The notes beneath the pieces are model-generated. The model was given only the letters and a program-made list of their open reading frames with translations. It was not told the DNA's origin and did not search any database. Below are positions 52,438 to 61,665 of a stretch of DNA of 64,000 bases, one piece after another. This DNA is from Flagellimonas myxillae (GTDB taxonomy: Bacteria > Bacteroidota > Bacteroidia > Flavobacteriales > Flavobacteriaceae). How positions within the stretch are numbered: position 1 is the first letter of the stretch; the number at the start of each line of letters is the position of its first letter. The DNA lies in NCBI RefSeq assembly GCF_023502235.1, contig NZ_JAMFLY010000001.1:1054001-1118000 (forward strand). The letters are read 5' to 3'. The position numbers were made by a program, and so were the translations under genes.

Positions 52438-53469
52438 ATGAATATCTGTTTTTTAATGTATCCCTGGGATGAGATAGATCCTGAGAACGATACCAGTTTG
52501 GCTTTGATTCATGAATGTGTAAAACGTAAACATGGGGTGGCGCTGTGCACCCCCGCAAATCTCACTATTAGGAATAGCGTTACCAGTGCTTTTTGCACGG
52601 TAATCAACCGGATGGATAAAGTGTCCAGTAATCTAAAAACATTTTATAAGCAGGCCTCAATCCGGGAAGAAATGCTTCCCCTGGCTGGTTTTGATGTCAT
52701 ATTTATGCGGGCCAATCCGCCTTTGGACCCCCTAATGTTGAACTTTTTGGATTCGGTGAAGGACGACGTCTTTATTGTCAATTCCCTTCAAGGTCTTCGC
52801 GAGGCCAACAACAAATTGTACACTGCGGCCTTTGGAGATAGCCACAGCAATATTATTCCCGCTACCCACGTGTCCAAAAACAAGAGATACTTGGTACAAC
52901 AGATAAAAGAGTCTCCCGCGGACAAGATGATTTTAAAACCACTGAACGGATTTGGTGGTTCGGGGGTAATCCTCATTGAGAAATCGGCAATGTCCAATAT
53001 AAAATCCCTGTTGGATTTTTATGTGACCAATTCCGATGGCACTTCCAACTATGTAATCCTTCAGGAATACATCGAAGGTGCAGATCAGGGCGATGTCCGG
53101 ATTTTGATCCTGAACGGGGAACCTATTGGCGCCATGCGGCGAATCCCTGGATCGGACGACCACCGATCTAATGTTTCCGCTGGCGGATCCGTCTCCAAAC
53201 ATACCTTGAGCAAAGAAGAAAAGGCCCTTTGCAAACAAATTGGACCCAAGCTTGTAAACGATGGACTTTACTTTGTAGGCATTGATGTGATTGGTGGAAA
53301 ATTGGTGGAGGTCAATGTGATGTCCCCAGGTGGTATAACCTATATGAACAAGGTGTACAAAACCAAGATCCAATGCAAGGTCATAGATTTTGTGGAAAGC
53401 AAGGTAGTGGACAAACTCAAGGCTTTTGACAGAAGGTCGAGATTGAGAAGTGAGGTCGAGAATGCATAA
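52438..53469 (+). CDS. Glutathione synthetase-like ATP-grasp ligase
   Basis: A 343-residue ATP-grasp enzyme with the order of GshB: FLMYPWDEIDPENDTSLALI, then FMRANPPLDPLML, NSLQGLREANNKLY, the ATP lysine strand KPLNGFGGSGV (near residue 163), DVRILILNGEPIGAMRRIP, and GGSVSKH followed by VGIDVIGGKLVEVNVMSPGG with metal-binding Glu and Asn. It joins an amino acid or amine to a carboxylate, glycine to gamma-glutamylcysteine in true GshB. No gshA is in the window. It overlaps the amidohydrolase gene by 8 bp, so the substrate may belong to a different pathway. Confidence 0.87.
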   Translation: MNICFLMYPWDEIDPENDTSLALIHECVKRKHGVALCTPANLTIRNSVTSAFCTVINRMDKVSSNLKTFYKQASIREEMLPLAGFDVIFMRANPPLDPLMLNFLDSVKDDVFIVNSLQGLREANNKLYTAAFGDSHSNIIPATHVSKNKRYLVQQIKESPADKMILKPLNGFGGSGVILIEKSAMSNIKSLLDFYVTNSDGTSNYVILQEYIEGADQGDVRILILNGEPIGAMRRIPGSDDHRSNVSAGGSVSKHTLSKEEKALCKQIGPKLVNDGLYFVGIDVIGGKLVEVNVMSPGGITYMNKVYKTKIQCKVIDFVESKVVDKLKAFDRRSRLRSEVENA

Positions 53470-54289
53470 GAGGTCCCTTGATGATATTATAGATTTGATT
53501 GGTAGCGGAAAACGATTTGAGGCCGTTTCCGATGACTATTCCTTTACCCTAAAGATTGATAAATATGTACCCTTTGTATGTGGGGCCGTACACGATGGGC
53601 ATCAATTCCGTAAGGAACTTTGGAACAATTGCCTGCACACGGAATACGAAAGATGGTACGAGGAAGACCCTTGCACCAAACAGATGGTACAAAGCTTTCC
53701 CATTGTGCTAGCGGGCTGTGATAGCCGATTTGAATACGATCTGAATCGGGACCCCGAAACCGCCATTTTTGATACGGCCTGGGGAAAGCAGCTCTGGAAA
53801 AAGCCTTTAAGCGAAACGGAAAAAAGCCTCAGTCTTTCCAAACATTCCAATTTCTACAAAGTGGTTCATGCCCTAATTGCCAAATTGGAGGCTGACTTCA
53901 CGGATGTAGTGGTCTTTGATATGCACAGTTATAACTGGAAACGTTGGGATAGGGAAGTTCCGGTTTGGAATCTGGGTACGAGCAATCTCGATATGGACCG
54001 CTATGGTAACCTTGTGGAAAGTTGGAGGGCAAAACTGGAATCCATTCAATTGCCCAATGGAATACAGACAACTTCCAAAATCAACGATACTTTCTATGGT
54101 AAAGGATATTTTTTAAAGTATATCACGGAAAACTTTGGAAATACCTTAGTTTTGGCGACCGAAATCTCCAAAATCTACTGTGATGAGCTTACGGGGATAA
54201 TTTTTCCCGAAGTGGTGAAGTCGGTAGAGGATCAACTTAAACTGTTGATTCCAGCTATGGTTAAGGAATTTGAAAATGCATCTGTATGA
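53462..54289 (+). CDS. N-formylglutamate amidohydrolase family protein
   Basis: A 275-residue zinc hydrolase from ATG 53462 (GTG 53450 is less likely). Family features are VPFVCGAVHDGHQF near residue 40, RFEYDLNR, and VVFDMHSYNWKRW near 155, which supply metal and catalytic residues, followed by GTSNLD. In histidine degradation HutG-like enzymes release glutamate from N-formylglutamate; no hut gene is nearby. It overlaps the GshB-like gene by 8 bp and the QEGLA gene by 4 bp, a tightly coupled trio. Confidence 0.86.
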   Translation: MHKRSLDDIIDLIGSGKRFEAVSDDYSFTLKIDKYVPFVCGAVHDGHQFRKELWNNCLHTEYERWYEEDPCTKQMVQSFPIVLAGCDSRFEYDLNRDPETAIFDTAWGKQLWKKPLSETEKSLSLSKHSNFYKVVHALIAKLEADFTDVVVFDMHSYNWKRWDREVPVWNLGTSNLDMDRYGNLVESWRAKLESIQLPNGIQTTSKINDTFYGKGYFLKYITENFGNTLVLATEISKIYCDELTGIIFPEVVKSVEDQLKLLIPAMVKEFENASV

Positions 54290-55458
54290 TTGGGACGAAA
54301 GAGATAACGAAGTTGGAAAAGGAGTACAGCAACCTTTTTGAAATCGATGCCAACTTGGATAGATTGGTCCGGCGTATTGAACTACTGAGTTATATCAATC
54401 CACTGAACATAGAAAAGGAAAAACACCGCTTTTTTGCCTCTAAGTTTACTGCTGAGCCCAATTTGAAATATCCCAAACTTAAGTTTGACCCCTATAAGCT
54501 GCACCGCTTGTTTTTTTCCCAACGTTTGGAACGCATTAAGGACGAACGGATCAGGCAGTTGTACCAGGAGGTAATCTATCATTATTCCAACATGATCCAG
54601 TGTATTGAGACCATTGGAAAAAGTAGAAAGTTCTATTACAATTCCCTGAGGGTCTATGGCACCCCGACCGAGCGTGATGTGCAAAACGCTCGGTATATTC
54701 TTCATTTTGAGGATGAACCGTCATCTTCGGATATGGATAAAGTGTATTCCGCTGAAGAAGCGCGGGCGTATTTTGAGGAGTTTTCCAAGCGGTACGATTT
54801 TCCGTTGAATATCAAGTATTCTACCCATATAGCGGCAGAAGCGATGGTCAGCAATAGCTCCCAGTCGCTATTGATTCGCAAGAATATAAAATTTAGCAAA
54901 AACCAACTACTCACCTTATCCAATCACGAAATTGGGGTGCATTTGGTGACGACTTTTAATGGGCTCCTGCAACCCTTGAAGATTTTTTCGAACGGGCTAC
55001 CCAAAAATGTGGAAACCCAGGAAGGATTGGCCGTATTCAGCGAATACATGGGCGGCGCCCTTACCTTAAAACGTTTAAAGGAACTTGCCTATAGAGTGTT
55101 GGCAGCCGATAGTTTGATCAAAGGATATTCCTTTGCCGACACTTTTGACCTGATCCACGGACAATACAAACTCAACCGTGATGAAGCTTTTGGAATCACG
55201 CTAAGAGCGCATAGGGGAGGAGGGTTCACCAAGGATCGCTTATATCTTAGTGGACTGCGTAAAATCTACAAACGCTACCAAAAGGAGGAAAGCTTGGATG
55301 TGCTGCTTTCGGGCAAAGTGGCCCTGGAAGATGAGAACATGATCCGATACCTTGGGAATTTGGGACTTGCACAGCCAATTTCACATAAATGTTTGTCCTT
55401 TCAACAAAAGTTGAATACCAATCCCATTTTGGATTTTATCCTGAATAATTTGAAGTAA
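54286..55458 (+). CDS. QEGLA-motif metallopeptidase-like protein (DUF1704/TIGR02421)
   Basis: A 390-residue protein of the family misleadingly called flavohemoglobin expression-modulating QEGLA proteins. It has a gluzincin-like site HEIGVH (H214, E215, H218) and the QEGLA motif with Glu246 as probable third zinc ligand. Eukaryotic relatives in the same superfamily (MATCAP) are tyrosine carboxypeptidases of tubulin, so a carboxypeptidase activity is plausible. No signal peptide; cytosolic. The start overlaps the preceding stop by 4 bp (ATGA). It ends the symporter/ligase/amidohydrolase operon. Confidence 0.87.
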   Translation: MIGTKEITKLEKEYSNLFEIDANLDRLVRRIELLSYINPLNIEKEKHRFFASKFTAEPNLKYPKLKFDPYKLHRLFFSQRLERIKDERIRQLYQEVIYHYSNMIQCIETIGKSRKFYYNSLRVYGTPTERDVQNARYILHFEDEPSSSDMDKVYSAEEARAYFEEFSKRYDFPLNIKYSTHIAAEAMVSNSSQSLLIRKNIKFSKNQLLTLSNHEIGVHLVTTFNGLLQPLKIFSNGLPKNVETQEGLAVFSEYMGGALTLKRLKELAYRVLAADSLIKGYSFADTFDLIHGQYKLNRDEAFGITLRAHRGGGFTKDRLYLSGLRKIYKRYQKEESLDVLLSGKVALEDENMIRYLGNLGLAQPISHKCLSFQQKLNTNPILDFILNNLK

Positions 55459-55554
55459 CAAAATCGGAGCTCAAACAGAATGGTTTGAAAATTATGGTTT
55501 TTGGTTTGGTCGAGTTTGTGTTACTTTGGCAAACCGATCTAAACTGACCATAAC

Positions 55555-57396
55555 ATGCCACCAAAAATCACCCTTCTTTTTTTCTTCTTCTTTTGCTATT
55601 TATCAAATTCCCAAAATGCTCCAAATTTTGGGGACTTGGAAAGTCACAAATACTATGTGGGTCAACTGGAAAATTCCAAAGACCAAGACTTTCAGAGAAT
55701 CATAGGACTATACGACAACCATATTAGAAACCATCCTAGTGAAGTAACCGCTATGGTAGAGCGTTGTAGGTTTATTGGTAATTCATACTACGACGAGTAC
55801 GAGGGATACAATTTAAAGTTTGAGGAAACCCAAGATTGCATCGAGCAATTGTATGGGAAGTTTCCAATGCACCCCCAGGTTTTAATCTATAGGGCAGAGA
55901 ACCTATATGGAGAAGAAAAACTGGATGCCCTTCAAGAATCTTTGCGGTCAATGTCCAATGGCAAATGGAACTGGGTGAACATTGAAAAGGGTCTGATTTA
56001 TGAAATGCTTGGGGATTACTTTCGGTATACGGACCAAAAAGAATCCTTGAGATATTACCTCCAAGCACAAGATTTGAATAAAGATTTGGATGTATCCATT
56101 CCGTTGGCCGAATCCTATATGGAAACGGGCAACGATGAGCTGGCGAAAAATACAATTTTATCCCATTTAAATGGGGACACGATCACTTGGAGTTTAAATA
56201 CTAAAGCAGAAATGCTGTTGGAGCTTGGAGAAACAAGTAAGGCTCTTAAACTTTTTGACGAAGTCCGCCAGAAGGATTCAACCTTTATTGATAATTCTGA
56301 AATGGCCAAAGCTATGGTCAAACTTGAAAAGTATGGTTTGGCACGAGAATTTTTGGTTAAGGATACATCTGTAACATGGAACCGCTTGGTAAAATTGCAG
56401 GCATTGTTCAACCATGACCTGAAATACTCGGATTCTGGGATTACAATCCATACCTATAGGAACTTGCAAGAGGAAAATAGTTATGACGATTTTTTTGCCA
56501 TCAAACGATTACGGATTTTCTTAAAAGACCCATTTCTATCGTGGAATTTTACTGAATTGTTGCATCTATTCTTTTTGGCTGTATGTATTGCCATACTTTT
56601 TATTTTACCATATATCTGGATTTTACCCGTCTATAACGTCGGGCTTTATCTTAAAAAGAAATCAAGAATTGTTGTTCCCAAATTGAACTTTAATTGGGGT
56701 TTAAAACACTTCTGGATTTTAAGTTTCATTTACCTTCTTGCCCAATTCCTGCTTATGGTCTTCTTCTACTATGAGGAAAACATCAATGCGTTTTTTGAAG
56801 TAACCATGTCCTTTGAGGAGCTGGAAGAAGATGATGCTTCCTTGGCAAAGAGCATGCTCGCTTTCGTGTTTCTGATGACCTTGGGCACCTTGGCGGTCAT
56901 CAAAAAAAATGTATTAGGTCATCTTTACAAGACTAAAATAGGTCTCTGGGAATCCATAAAGTTAGGTGTCGCCTTTGTGATTTTTAATGTCATTTTTTTG
57001 AAGGTGTTACGAAGTTTTATTCCCTTGGATCCTACTGAGATTTCCCAGTTATTGTTTAACGCTACTCCGGAGATAATGGCGATACTCAAAACCTATGGAT
57101 TCGGAATTGCCGTTTTTGCAGTTGCGGTATTGGGCCCTATTTACGAAGAAGTGATTTTTAGAGGAGTCATCCTAGGTTCTGTTGAAAAGCATTTAGGCTT
57201 TATCACGGCGAATATTCTGCAGGCTTCCATGTTCGCCATAATTCATTTTAACCTTAGCCTTTTCCTGTACTATTTGGTTTTTGGGTTGATAACAGGATAT
57301 TACGTAAAGCGAACTGGTGGGCTAATAACCGGTATCGTTTTGCACGCCATTAATAATTTCTTTGTGTTGGTGCTGCTCAGTTTTCTAGTGAGATAA
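55555..57396 (+). CDS. CPBP intramembrane protease with exported TPR-like N-terminal domain
   Basis: A 613-residue fusion. Residues 1-19 are a signal peptide. Residues 35-310 are helical repeats with TPR-like periodicity (GLIYEMLGDYFRYTDQKESLRYYLQA), presumably periplasmic. From residue 335 there are about eight transmembrane helices ending in a CPBP (Abi, Rce1-like) domain with EEVIFRG (E531, E532, R536), His564 in AIIHFN and His597 in HAINNFF. Catalytic residues are intact. Rce1-type enzymes cut prenylated or other membrane substrates. The repeat domain may recognise the substrate. The 3' end overlaps the convergent lipoprotein gene by 20 bp. Confidence 0.85.
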   Translation: MPPKITLLFFFFFCYLSNSQNAPNFGDLESHKYYVGQLENSKDQDFQRIIGLYDNHIRNHPSEVTAMVERCRFIGNSYYDEYEGYNLKFEETQDCIEQLYGKFPMHPQVLIYRAENLYGEEKLDALQESLRSMSNGKWNWVNIEKGLIYEMLGDYFRYTDQKESLRYYLQAQDLNKDLDVSIPLAESYMETGNDELAKNTILSHLNGDTITWSLNTKAEMLLELGETSKALKLFDEVRQKDSTFIDNSEMAKAMVKLEKYGLAREFLVKDTSVTWNRLVKLQALFNHDLKYSDSGITIHTYRNLQEENSYDDFFAIKRLRIFLKDPFLSWNFTELLHLFFLAVCIAILFILPYIWILPVYNVGLYLKKKSRIVVPKLNFNWGLKHFWILSFIYLLAQFLLMVFFYYEENINAFFEVTMSFEELEEDDASLAKSMLAFVFLMTLGTLAVIKKNVLGHLYKTKIGLWESIKLGVAFVIFNVIFLKVLRSFIPLDPTEISQLLFNATPEIMAILKTYGFGIAVFAVAVLGPIYEEVIFRGVILGSVEKHLGFITANILQASMFAIIHFNLSLFLYYLVFGLITGYYVKRTGGLITGIVLHAINNFFVLVLLSFLVR

Positions 57397-57802
57397 AACG
57401 TAAAACAAACCCATCAGCTCCAGAACCGGAGGTCGTCTGATTCTGGTCAAGTACCAATGCCACATTGGTACGATTGATTCCGGCAAATTCTTGTCCATCG
57501 ATTTCCAAAAATTGTTTTCCTTCATTGATAAGGAGGGAATAGGGGTAAGAGCCCGAAGATAATCCATCATAAAGAATGCCATCTTGGGTGTTATTGTTGG
57601 TAACCAGAACTTGTGAAGTTGTCGCGTTAAAACTCCAGACAATAGTACTGGGTTCATAATCATCATTGATGCCGGCAAACCCTCCACTAATGTTGGTTAT
57701 TTGCCAAGCCCCACTAAGTATATCGGTTTTTTCACCTGTTTGGGAGTTTGAACATCCGAAGAGCACTATCCCAAACAAAACAACGAAAAGCAAATGTTTC
57801 AT
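57377..57802 (-). CDS. Small lipocalin-like lipoprotein
   Basis: A 141-residue lipoprotein with Cys17 in VLFGC. The mature part starts LSGAWQITNISGGFAGINDDY, like the first strand of a lipocalin-like barrel, and continues with beta-strands of alternating pattern to a final FVLRFISL strand. Function is unknown; lipocalin-like lipoproteins of this size are frequent in Flavobacteriia. It is convergent with the CPBP gene, overlapping it by 20 bp. Confidence 0.78.
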   Translation of the reverse strand: MKHLLFVVLFGIVLFGCSNSQTGEKTDILSGAWQITNISGGFAGINDDYEPSTIVWSFNATTSQVLVTNNNTQDGILYDGLSSGSYPYSLLINEGKQFLEIDGQEFAGINRTNVALVLDQNQTTSGSGADGFVLRFISLEN

Positions 57803-57997
57803 TTTACCGCTTTTTATCTAGATTGATTTGGGACTGTTAGGTTGCTTGTCATTAGATATACCAGATATGCACCAACTGAATAATAAATCCGCATAATTCG
57901 TATTTTTTTGTTAAAATATTAACTTCCTAATAGAAGGTGGGCAATTTAAGTATCGAAAAGTGCAAATTTTTAGGTAAAATCCTGATGAATGATGAAC

Positions 57998-58005
57998 TAA
58001 TTTTG
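57998..58005 (+). promoter_or_regulatory. -7 promoter element for the PSD/cytochrome gene
   Basis: TAATTTTG, an exact TAnnTTTG match, 68 bp before the ATG at 58074. The same intergenic region holds an 11-bp direct repeat GTTAAAATATT at 57910-57920 and 58037-58047, the first copy part of GTTAA-N4-TTAAC, which may be a regulator site. Nothing coding is seen in 57803-58073. Confidence 0.45.
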
Positions 58006-58073
58006 TGAATATGCGTTTCCACAATAGGGAACAGCGGTTAAAATATTGCACAAACCTCTAAGCTAGCGAATAC

Positions 58074-61000
58074 ATGAAAGGCAATAATTTGGTCTTTAAG
58101 GCTGTATTATTATCTATAATTCTTATTTCAATTCCAATATTACCGATTAATGGTGGGGCACATTGGGTGCTGGACTTTTTTGGAAAATTTCACCCTTTGG
58201 TAGTACATCTACCCATAGGTGCATTGTTATGCCTGTTTATACTGGAAATAATAGTTTCCAAGACGCACATGGTCCACATTCGGGGTGCAGTGCTCAAGTT
58301 TATTGTGGTAACGGCCATCCCTGCTGTATTGGCAGGTACATTGTTGGCTAGCTCCGGAAGTTACGGAAGTGATGTTTTCAACCTTCACAAATGGTTCGGA
58401 GTGGCAACGGCATTGTTGAGTATTTGGTTGTACGTAATCCATAAGAAAGACCTTTCAAAAAAACTTGGACGATTTTCTACCTATCAATGGACACTCTTTG
58501 TGAATGTGATATTACTCAGTATTGCCGGGCATTACGGAGGTTCCTTGACACATGGCTCAGATTATCTTACCAAAAACCTTCCGCAAGAGGTGCGTTCCTT
58601 TTTTGGGGATGACCCTTATGCCTTAAAGGGCTTGGTGGCGATGAATAGTTCCAAGGTGGATAAAACCCTTGAGGCTTACAACTTTGAACAAGATATTCGA
58701 CCCGTGGTAGATAACTATTGCGTGCAATGCCATGGTCCAGAGGAGCAGAAGGCCGGATTGCGCTTGGATAGCATTAACGCCGATTTGGTGAAAGGACCAG
58801 ATGCCGCTACCTGGAGGGGAATGCTGGATATGATCAATAGTGGAGAGATGCCACCGGAAGAGGAGGAGCAATTAACGGATGAGGAACGTCGCATGCTAGT
58901 GGACTGGATAACTGCATCCGTGCAGCATGCCATCAAAATAAAAAAGTCTAGCCAAGCAGCAGTTATTCGAAGACTTACCAAAAAACAGTATACCAATTCC
59001 CTAAACAATTTGTTGGGTGTTTCCGTAGACTTTGGTGATGTATTGCCCGACGATGAAAAATCGGAAATGGGATTCAGCAACAATGGGCACGAGTTGCAGA
59101 CGTCGCCCTTGCACATCGAGTATTATAAACAAATTGCCAGAGAGGCTTTGGATAAGGCCATTGTTGCAGAGGATAAACCAAAATCGACCCATTACAAAAT
59201 CAGGTTTGGTAAGGGCATAGGAGAGGAGCTACCCGCAGCTATGATAGGTGGGTATCAAAGTGCTCCCATAAACTCCGATGATTTCATTGTGGACATTTTG
59301 GATGAAAATGGAATGCCGATACAGCCCAAGGACAGTGTTGAGGAGGCTTATTATACCGAGGTCAAAAAGAATGTTGGGGTTGGAATGCGGGGTTCCCATG
59401 CCGATCGCTACGAAGTAGTGGAAGATGGTGTTATCCTGTATTCAGCATTACCACATAAGGAAGTTAGTCCAAAGTCTTGGCAGGGTCCATCCCCTAATCT
59501 TAAACTCTTGGTCAAGGATTATTTTCCGATGGATGGAGATTTTGAATTTCGGGTGAAGGCTTCCAAAGGATATCAGGAGCACGTGAAAAAAGAAGGATTG
59601 ATCAGCCTTCGTAGACCCATCCCGGCAGAAGCCATGGAATCTACTATTGCCTTGGCGGGCCGTAGGTTTGAAAACAAGAAAAACCTGGTACAGAAAGGCA
59701 TGTACCTTATCTCCGAGGATTTGACGAACTACAGCTATGCCAAAACCAGCTTTGTGGCACCTAAAACGGGATACTATCAATTGGATTTCACCCACCCATA
59801 TGCCGCTCAAGATGGAATGCCCTCCATAAATATCCGTTTGGACCAGTTCCGCTTGCAAGAGCGCCTACATTTAGAAAAACCTGAGGATGGAGGCTTGGAT
59901 ATGGTTACACCCCTTACCTTGGCTTATTTGGAAGAAGGCAAACACAACCTTGAAATTGGCGGACGCTTTTTTGTAGGTTTCGGGGAGGTTATTGTCACTC
60001 CATTCCCGGACGACCATCCGGTAGCGATTCAGTTGGACAGCGAGGAGGAAGAAAGCAAACGCAAATATGATTTGGCATCACCCATTATGCGGGTATTTGC
60101 TGGAACCCGTACGGATGACGGCATTGATTACAAGAATTTTGATGATTTCCGCAACGTTATTAATTCAGACCAACCCAGACAATATATTTTTTCCGGCAGA
60201 CTTGAGGATTTGCCAATTCCTGTGATCGATACCTTGGAAACCGAGATTTTGGCCAACATAATGGGAATGGGGGTTTGGAACGATTATCTGGTCAAGGATA
60301 ATAGGGATTCCGGGCCGCCGCTATTGGTTCACGAAATTGAGTTTGAGGCACCCTATCATCCCGTATGGCCACCCCAAAGTCACACTGAAATCTTTTTTGA
60401 TTCCCCAGATATAGCAGATAAGGAAAAGTATACCTCCCAGGTGCTGGCCAACTTTATGGAAAAAGCCTTCCGGAGACCTTTGGAAAAGGAAGAAGTGGAA
60501 ACCTATATGTCATTTTGGAGAGCAATTAAGGACGATTACGGCCGCTATGAAGATGGAGTTAAGGAGGTGCTGGTTGCCATACTTTGTTCCCCCAACTTCA
60601 TCTATTTGGCGGAACCCGAAAAAGGCACATCGGACGATGAGAGGGAATTCTTCCTGGCCTCCCGCTTGTCCTATTTTCTATGGGATTCCCCACCAGACCA
60701 GGAACTATTGGCCTTGGCGGACAGGGGTAAATTGCATCGAAAGAAAGAATTGAAAAAGCAGGTGCAGCGCATGCTTCAAGATGATAAGATTTGGGAAATG
60801 GTCCGCAATTTTTCAAAGGAATGGCTACGGTTGGACCGTCATGAAAGCATGAGCACCAATGTTAACGAATATGAAGATTACAGCCGATTCGTAAAACGTG
60901 ATATGGCAGAAGAAACCTATCATTTTGTCCATCATGTGCTTAATTGCAATATGTATCTCGGGAATCTGATAGAATCCGATTTTGCCATGTTGAACCAGAA

Positions 61001-61655
61001 TTTGGCTGAATTTTATGGGATTGATGGAGTGAAGGGCAACCATTTTAGACCCGTTGCCTTAGGTCCCGATTCCAAGAGGGGCGGATTACTGTCCCAAGGC
61101 TCTTTTTTAAGTGGTCATTCAGATGGGACCCAGGCACACGCCATCAAACGAGCGGTTTGGCTTCGTTCCCGTATTTTGGGGGACAGACCACCAGACCCGC
61201 CACCAAACGTTCCGGAATTGGACCCAGAGACTCCGGGTTTCGAAAAGTTGACGCTGAAAGAACAGTTGTTCTTACATAGAAACAAAGTGTCCTGTATGGA
61301 CTGTCATGCAAAAATTGACCCGTATGGTATCGTGTTTGAAAACTATAATGCGGTGGGACTTTTTCAGACCGTGGCAAACAATGGAAATCCTATTGATGTA
61401 AAGGCGGAACTTCCTGATGGTAAGGTAGTTGATGGAATTGACGAAATAAAAGCGTATATTTTAAATGAAAAAATAGACGACTTTACCCGATCCTTGGTTA
61501 AACATCTGTTTTCTTATGCAGTTGGTCGGGATGTAACCTTTGTGGATGAACCAGAAATTGAATCTATTGTGAGCAATATCCGTGAAGATGGATATCGTTT
61601 TCAATCGGTGTTTGAACATATTATTACAAGTAAATCGTTTATTGGTGATTTTTAA
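58074..61655 (+). CDS. Membrane-anchored PSCyt1/PSD-type cytochrome c protein (DUF2231, DUF1587, DUF1592, DUF1588, DUF1585)
   Basis: A 1193-residue multi-domain protein. Residues 5-165 carry about four transmembrane helices resembling DUF2231 (HPLVVHLPIGALL). A planctomycete-type cytochrome c domain follows with CVQCH (C216, C219, H220). Then DUF1587-like (RRLTKKQYTNSLNNLLGV, near 305), a beta-rich middle (about 400-680), DUF1595/1592-like (SRLSYFLWDSPPDQELL), DUF1588-like with a second heme-type motif CMDCH (C1074, C1077, H1078) and C-terminal DUF1585-like. These PSD proteins have no proven reaction. It is followed 10 bp later by its usual partner, a DUF1552 protein. Confidence 0.88.
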   Translation: MKGNNLVFKAVLLSIILISIPILPINGGAHWVLDFFGKFHPLVVHLPIGALLCLFILEIIVSKTHMVHIRGAVLKFIVVTAIPAVLAGTLLASSGSYGSDVFNLHKWFGVATALLSIWLYVIHKKDLSKKLGRFSTYQWTLFVNVILLSIAGHYGGSLTHGSDYLTKNLPQEVRSFFGDDPYALKGLVAMNSSKVDKTLEAYNFEQDIRPVVDNYCVQCHGPEEQKAGLRLDSINADLVKGPDAATWRGMLDMINSGEMPPEEEEQLTDEERRMLVDWITASVQHAIKIKKSSQAAVIRRLTKKQYTNSLNNLLGVSVDFGDVLPDDEKSEMGFSNNGHELQTSPLHIEYYKQIAREALDKAIVAEDKPKSTHYKIRFGKGIGEELPAAMIGGYQSAPINSDDFIVDILDENGMPIQPKDSVEEAYYTEVKKNVGVGMRGSHADRYEVVEDGVILYSALPHKEVSPKSWQGPSPNLKLLVKDYFPMDGDFEFRVKASKGYQEHVKKEGLISLRRPIPAEAMESTIALAGRRFENKKNLVQKGMYLISEDLTNYSYAKTSFVAPKTGYYQLDFTHPYAAQDGMPSINIRLDQFRLQERLHLEKPEDGGLDMVTPLTLAYLEEGKHNLEIGGRFFVGFGEVIVTPFPDDHPVAIQLDSEEEESKRKYDLASPIMRVFAGTRTDDGIDYKNFDDFRNVINSDQPRQYIFSGRLEDLPIPVIDTLETEILANIMGMGVWNDYLVKDNRDSGPPLLVHEIEFEAPYHPVWPPQSHTEIFFDSPDIADKEKYTSQVLANFMEKAFRRPLEKEEVETYMSFWRAIKDDYGRYEDGVKEVLVAILCSPNFIYLAEPEKGTSDDEREFFLASRLSYFLWDSPPDQELLALADRGKLHRKKELKKQVQRMLQDDKIWEMVRNFSKEWLRLDRHESMSTNVNEYEDYSRFVKRDMAEETYHFVHHVLNCNMYLGNLIESDFAMLNQNLAEFYGIDGVKGNHFRPVALGPDSKRGGLLSQGSFLSGHSDGTQAHAIKRAVWLRSRILGDRPPDPPPNVPELDPETPGFEKLTLKEQLFLHRNKVSCMDCHAKIDPYGIVFENYNAVGLFQTVANNGNPIDVKAELPDGKVVDGIDEIKAYILNEKIDDFTRSLVKHLFSYAVGRDVTFVDEPEIESIVSNIREDGYRFQSVFEHIITSKSFIGDF

Positions 61656-61665
61656 AGACTAGATT

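Noticed and set aside
53462-54289. Histidine utilisation (hutG) assignment
   Set aside because: No hutH, hutU or hutI in the window; the gene is coupled to a GshB-like ligase and a QEGLA peptidase instead.
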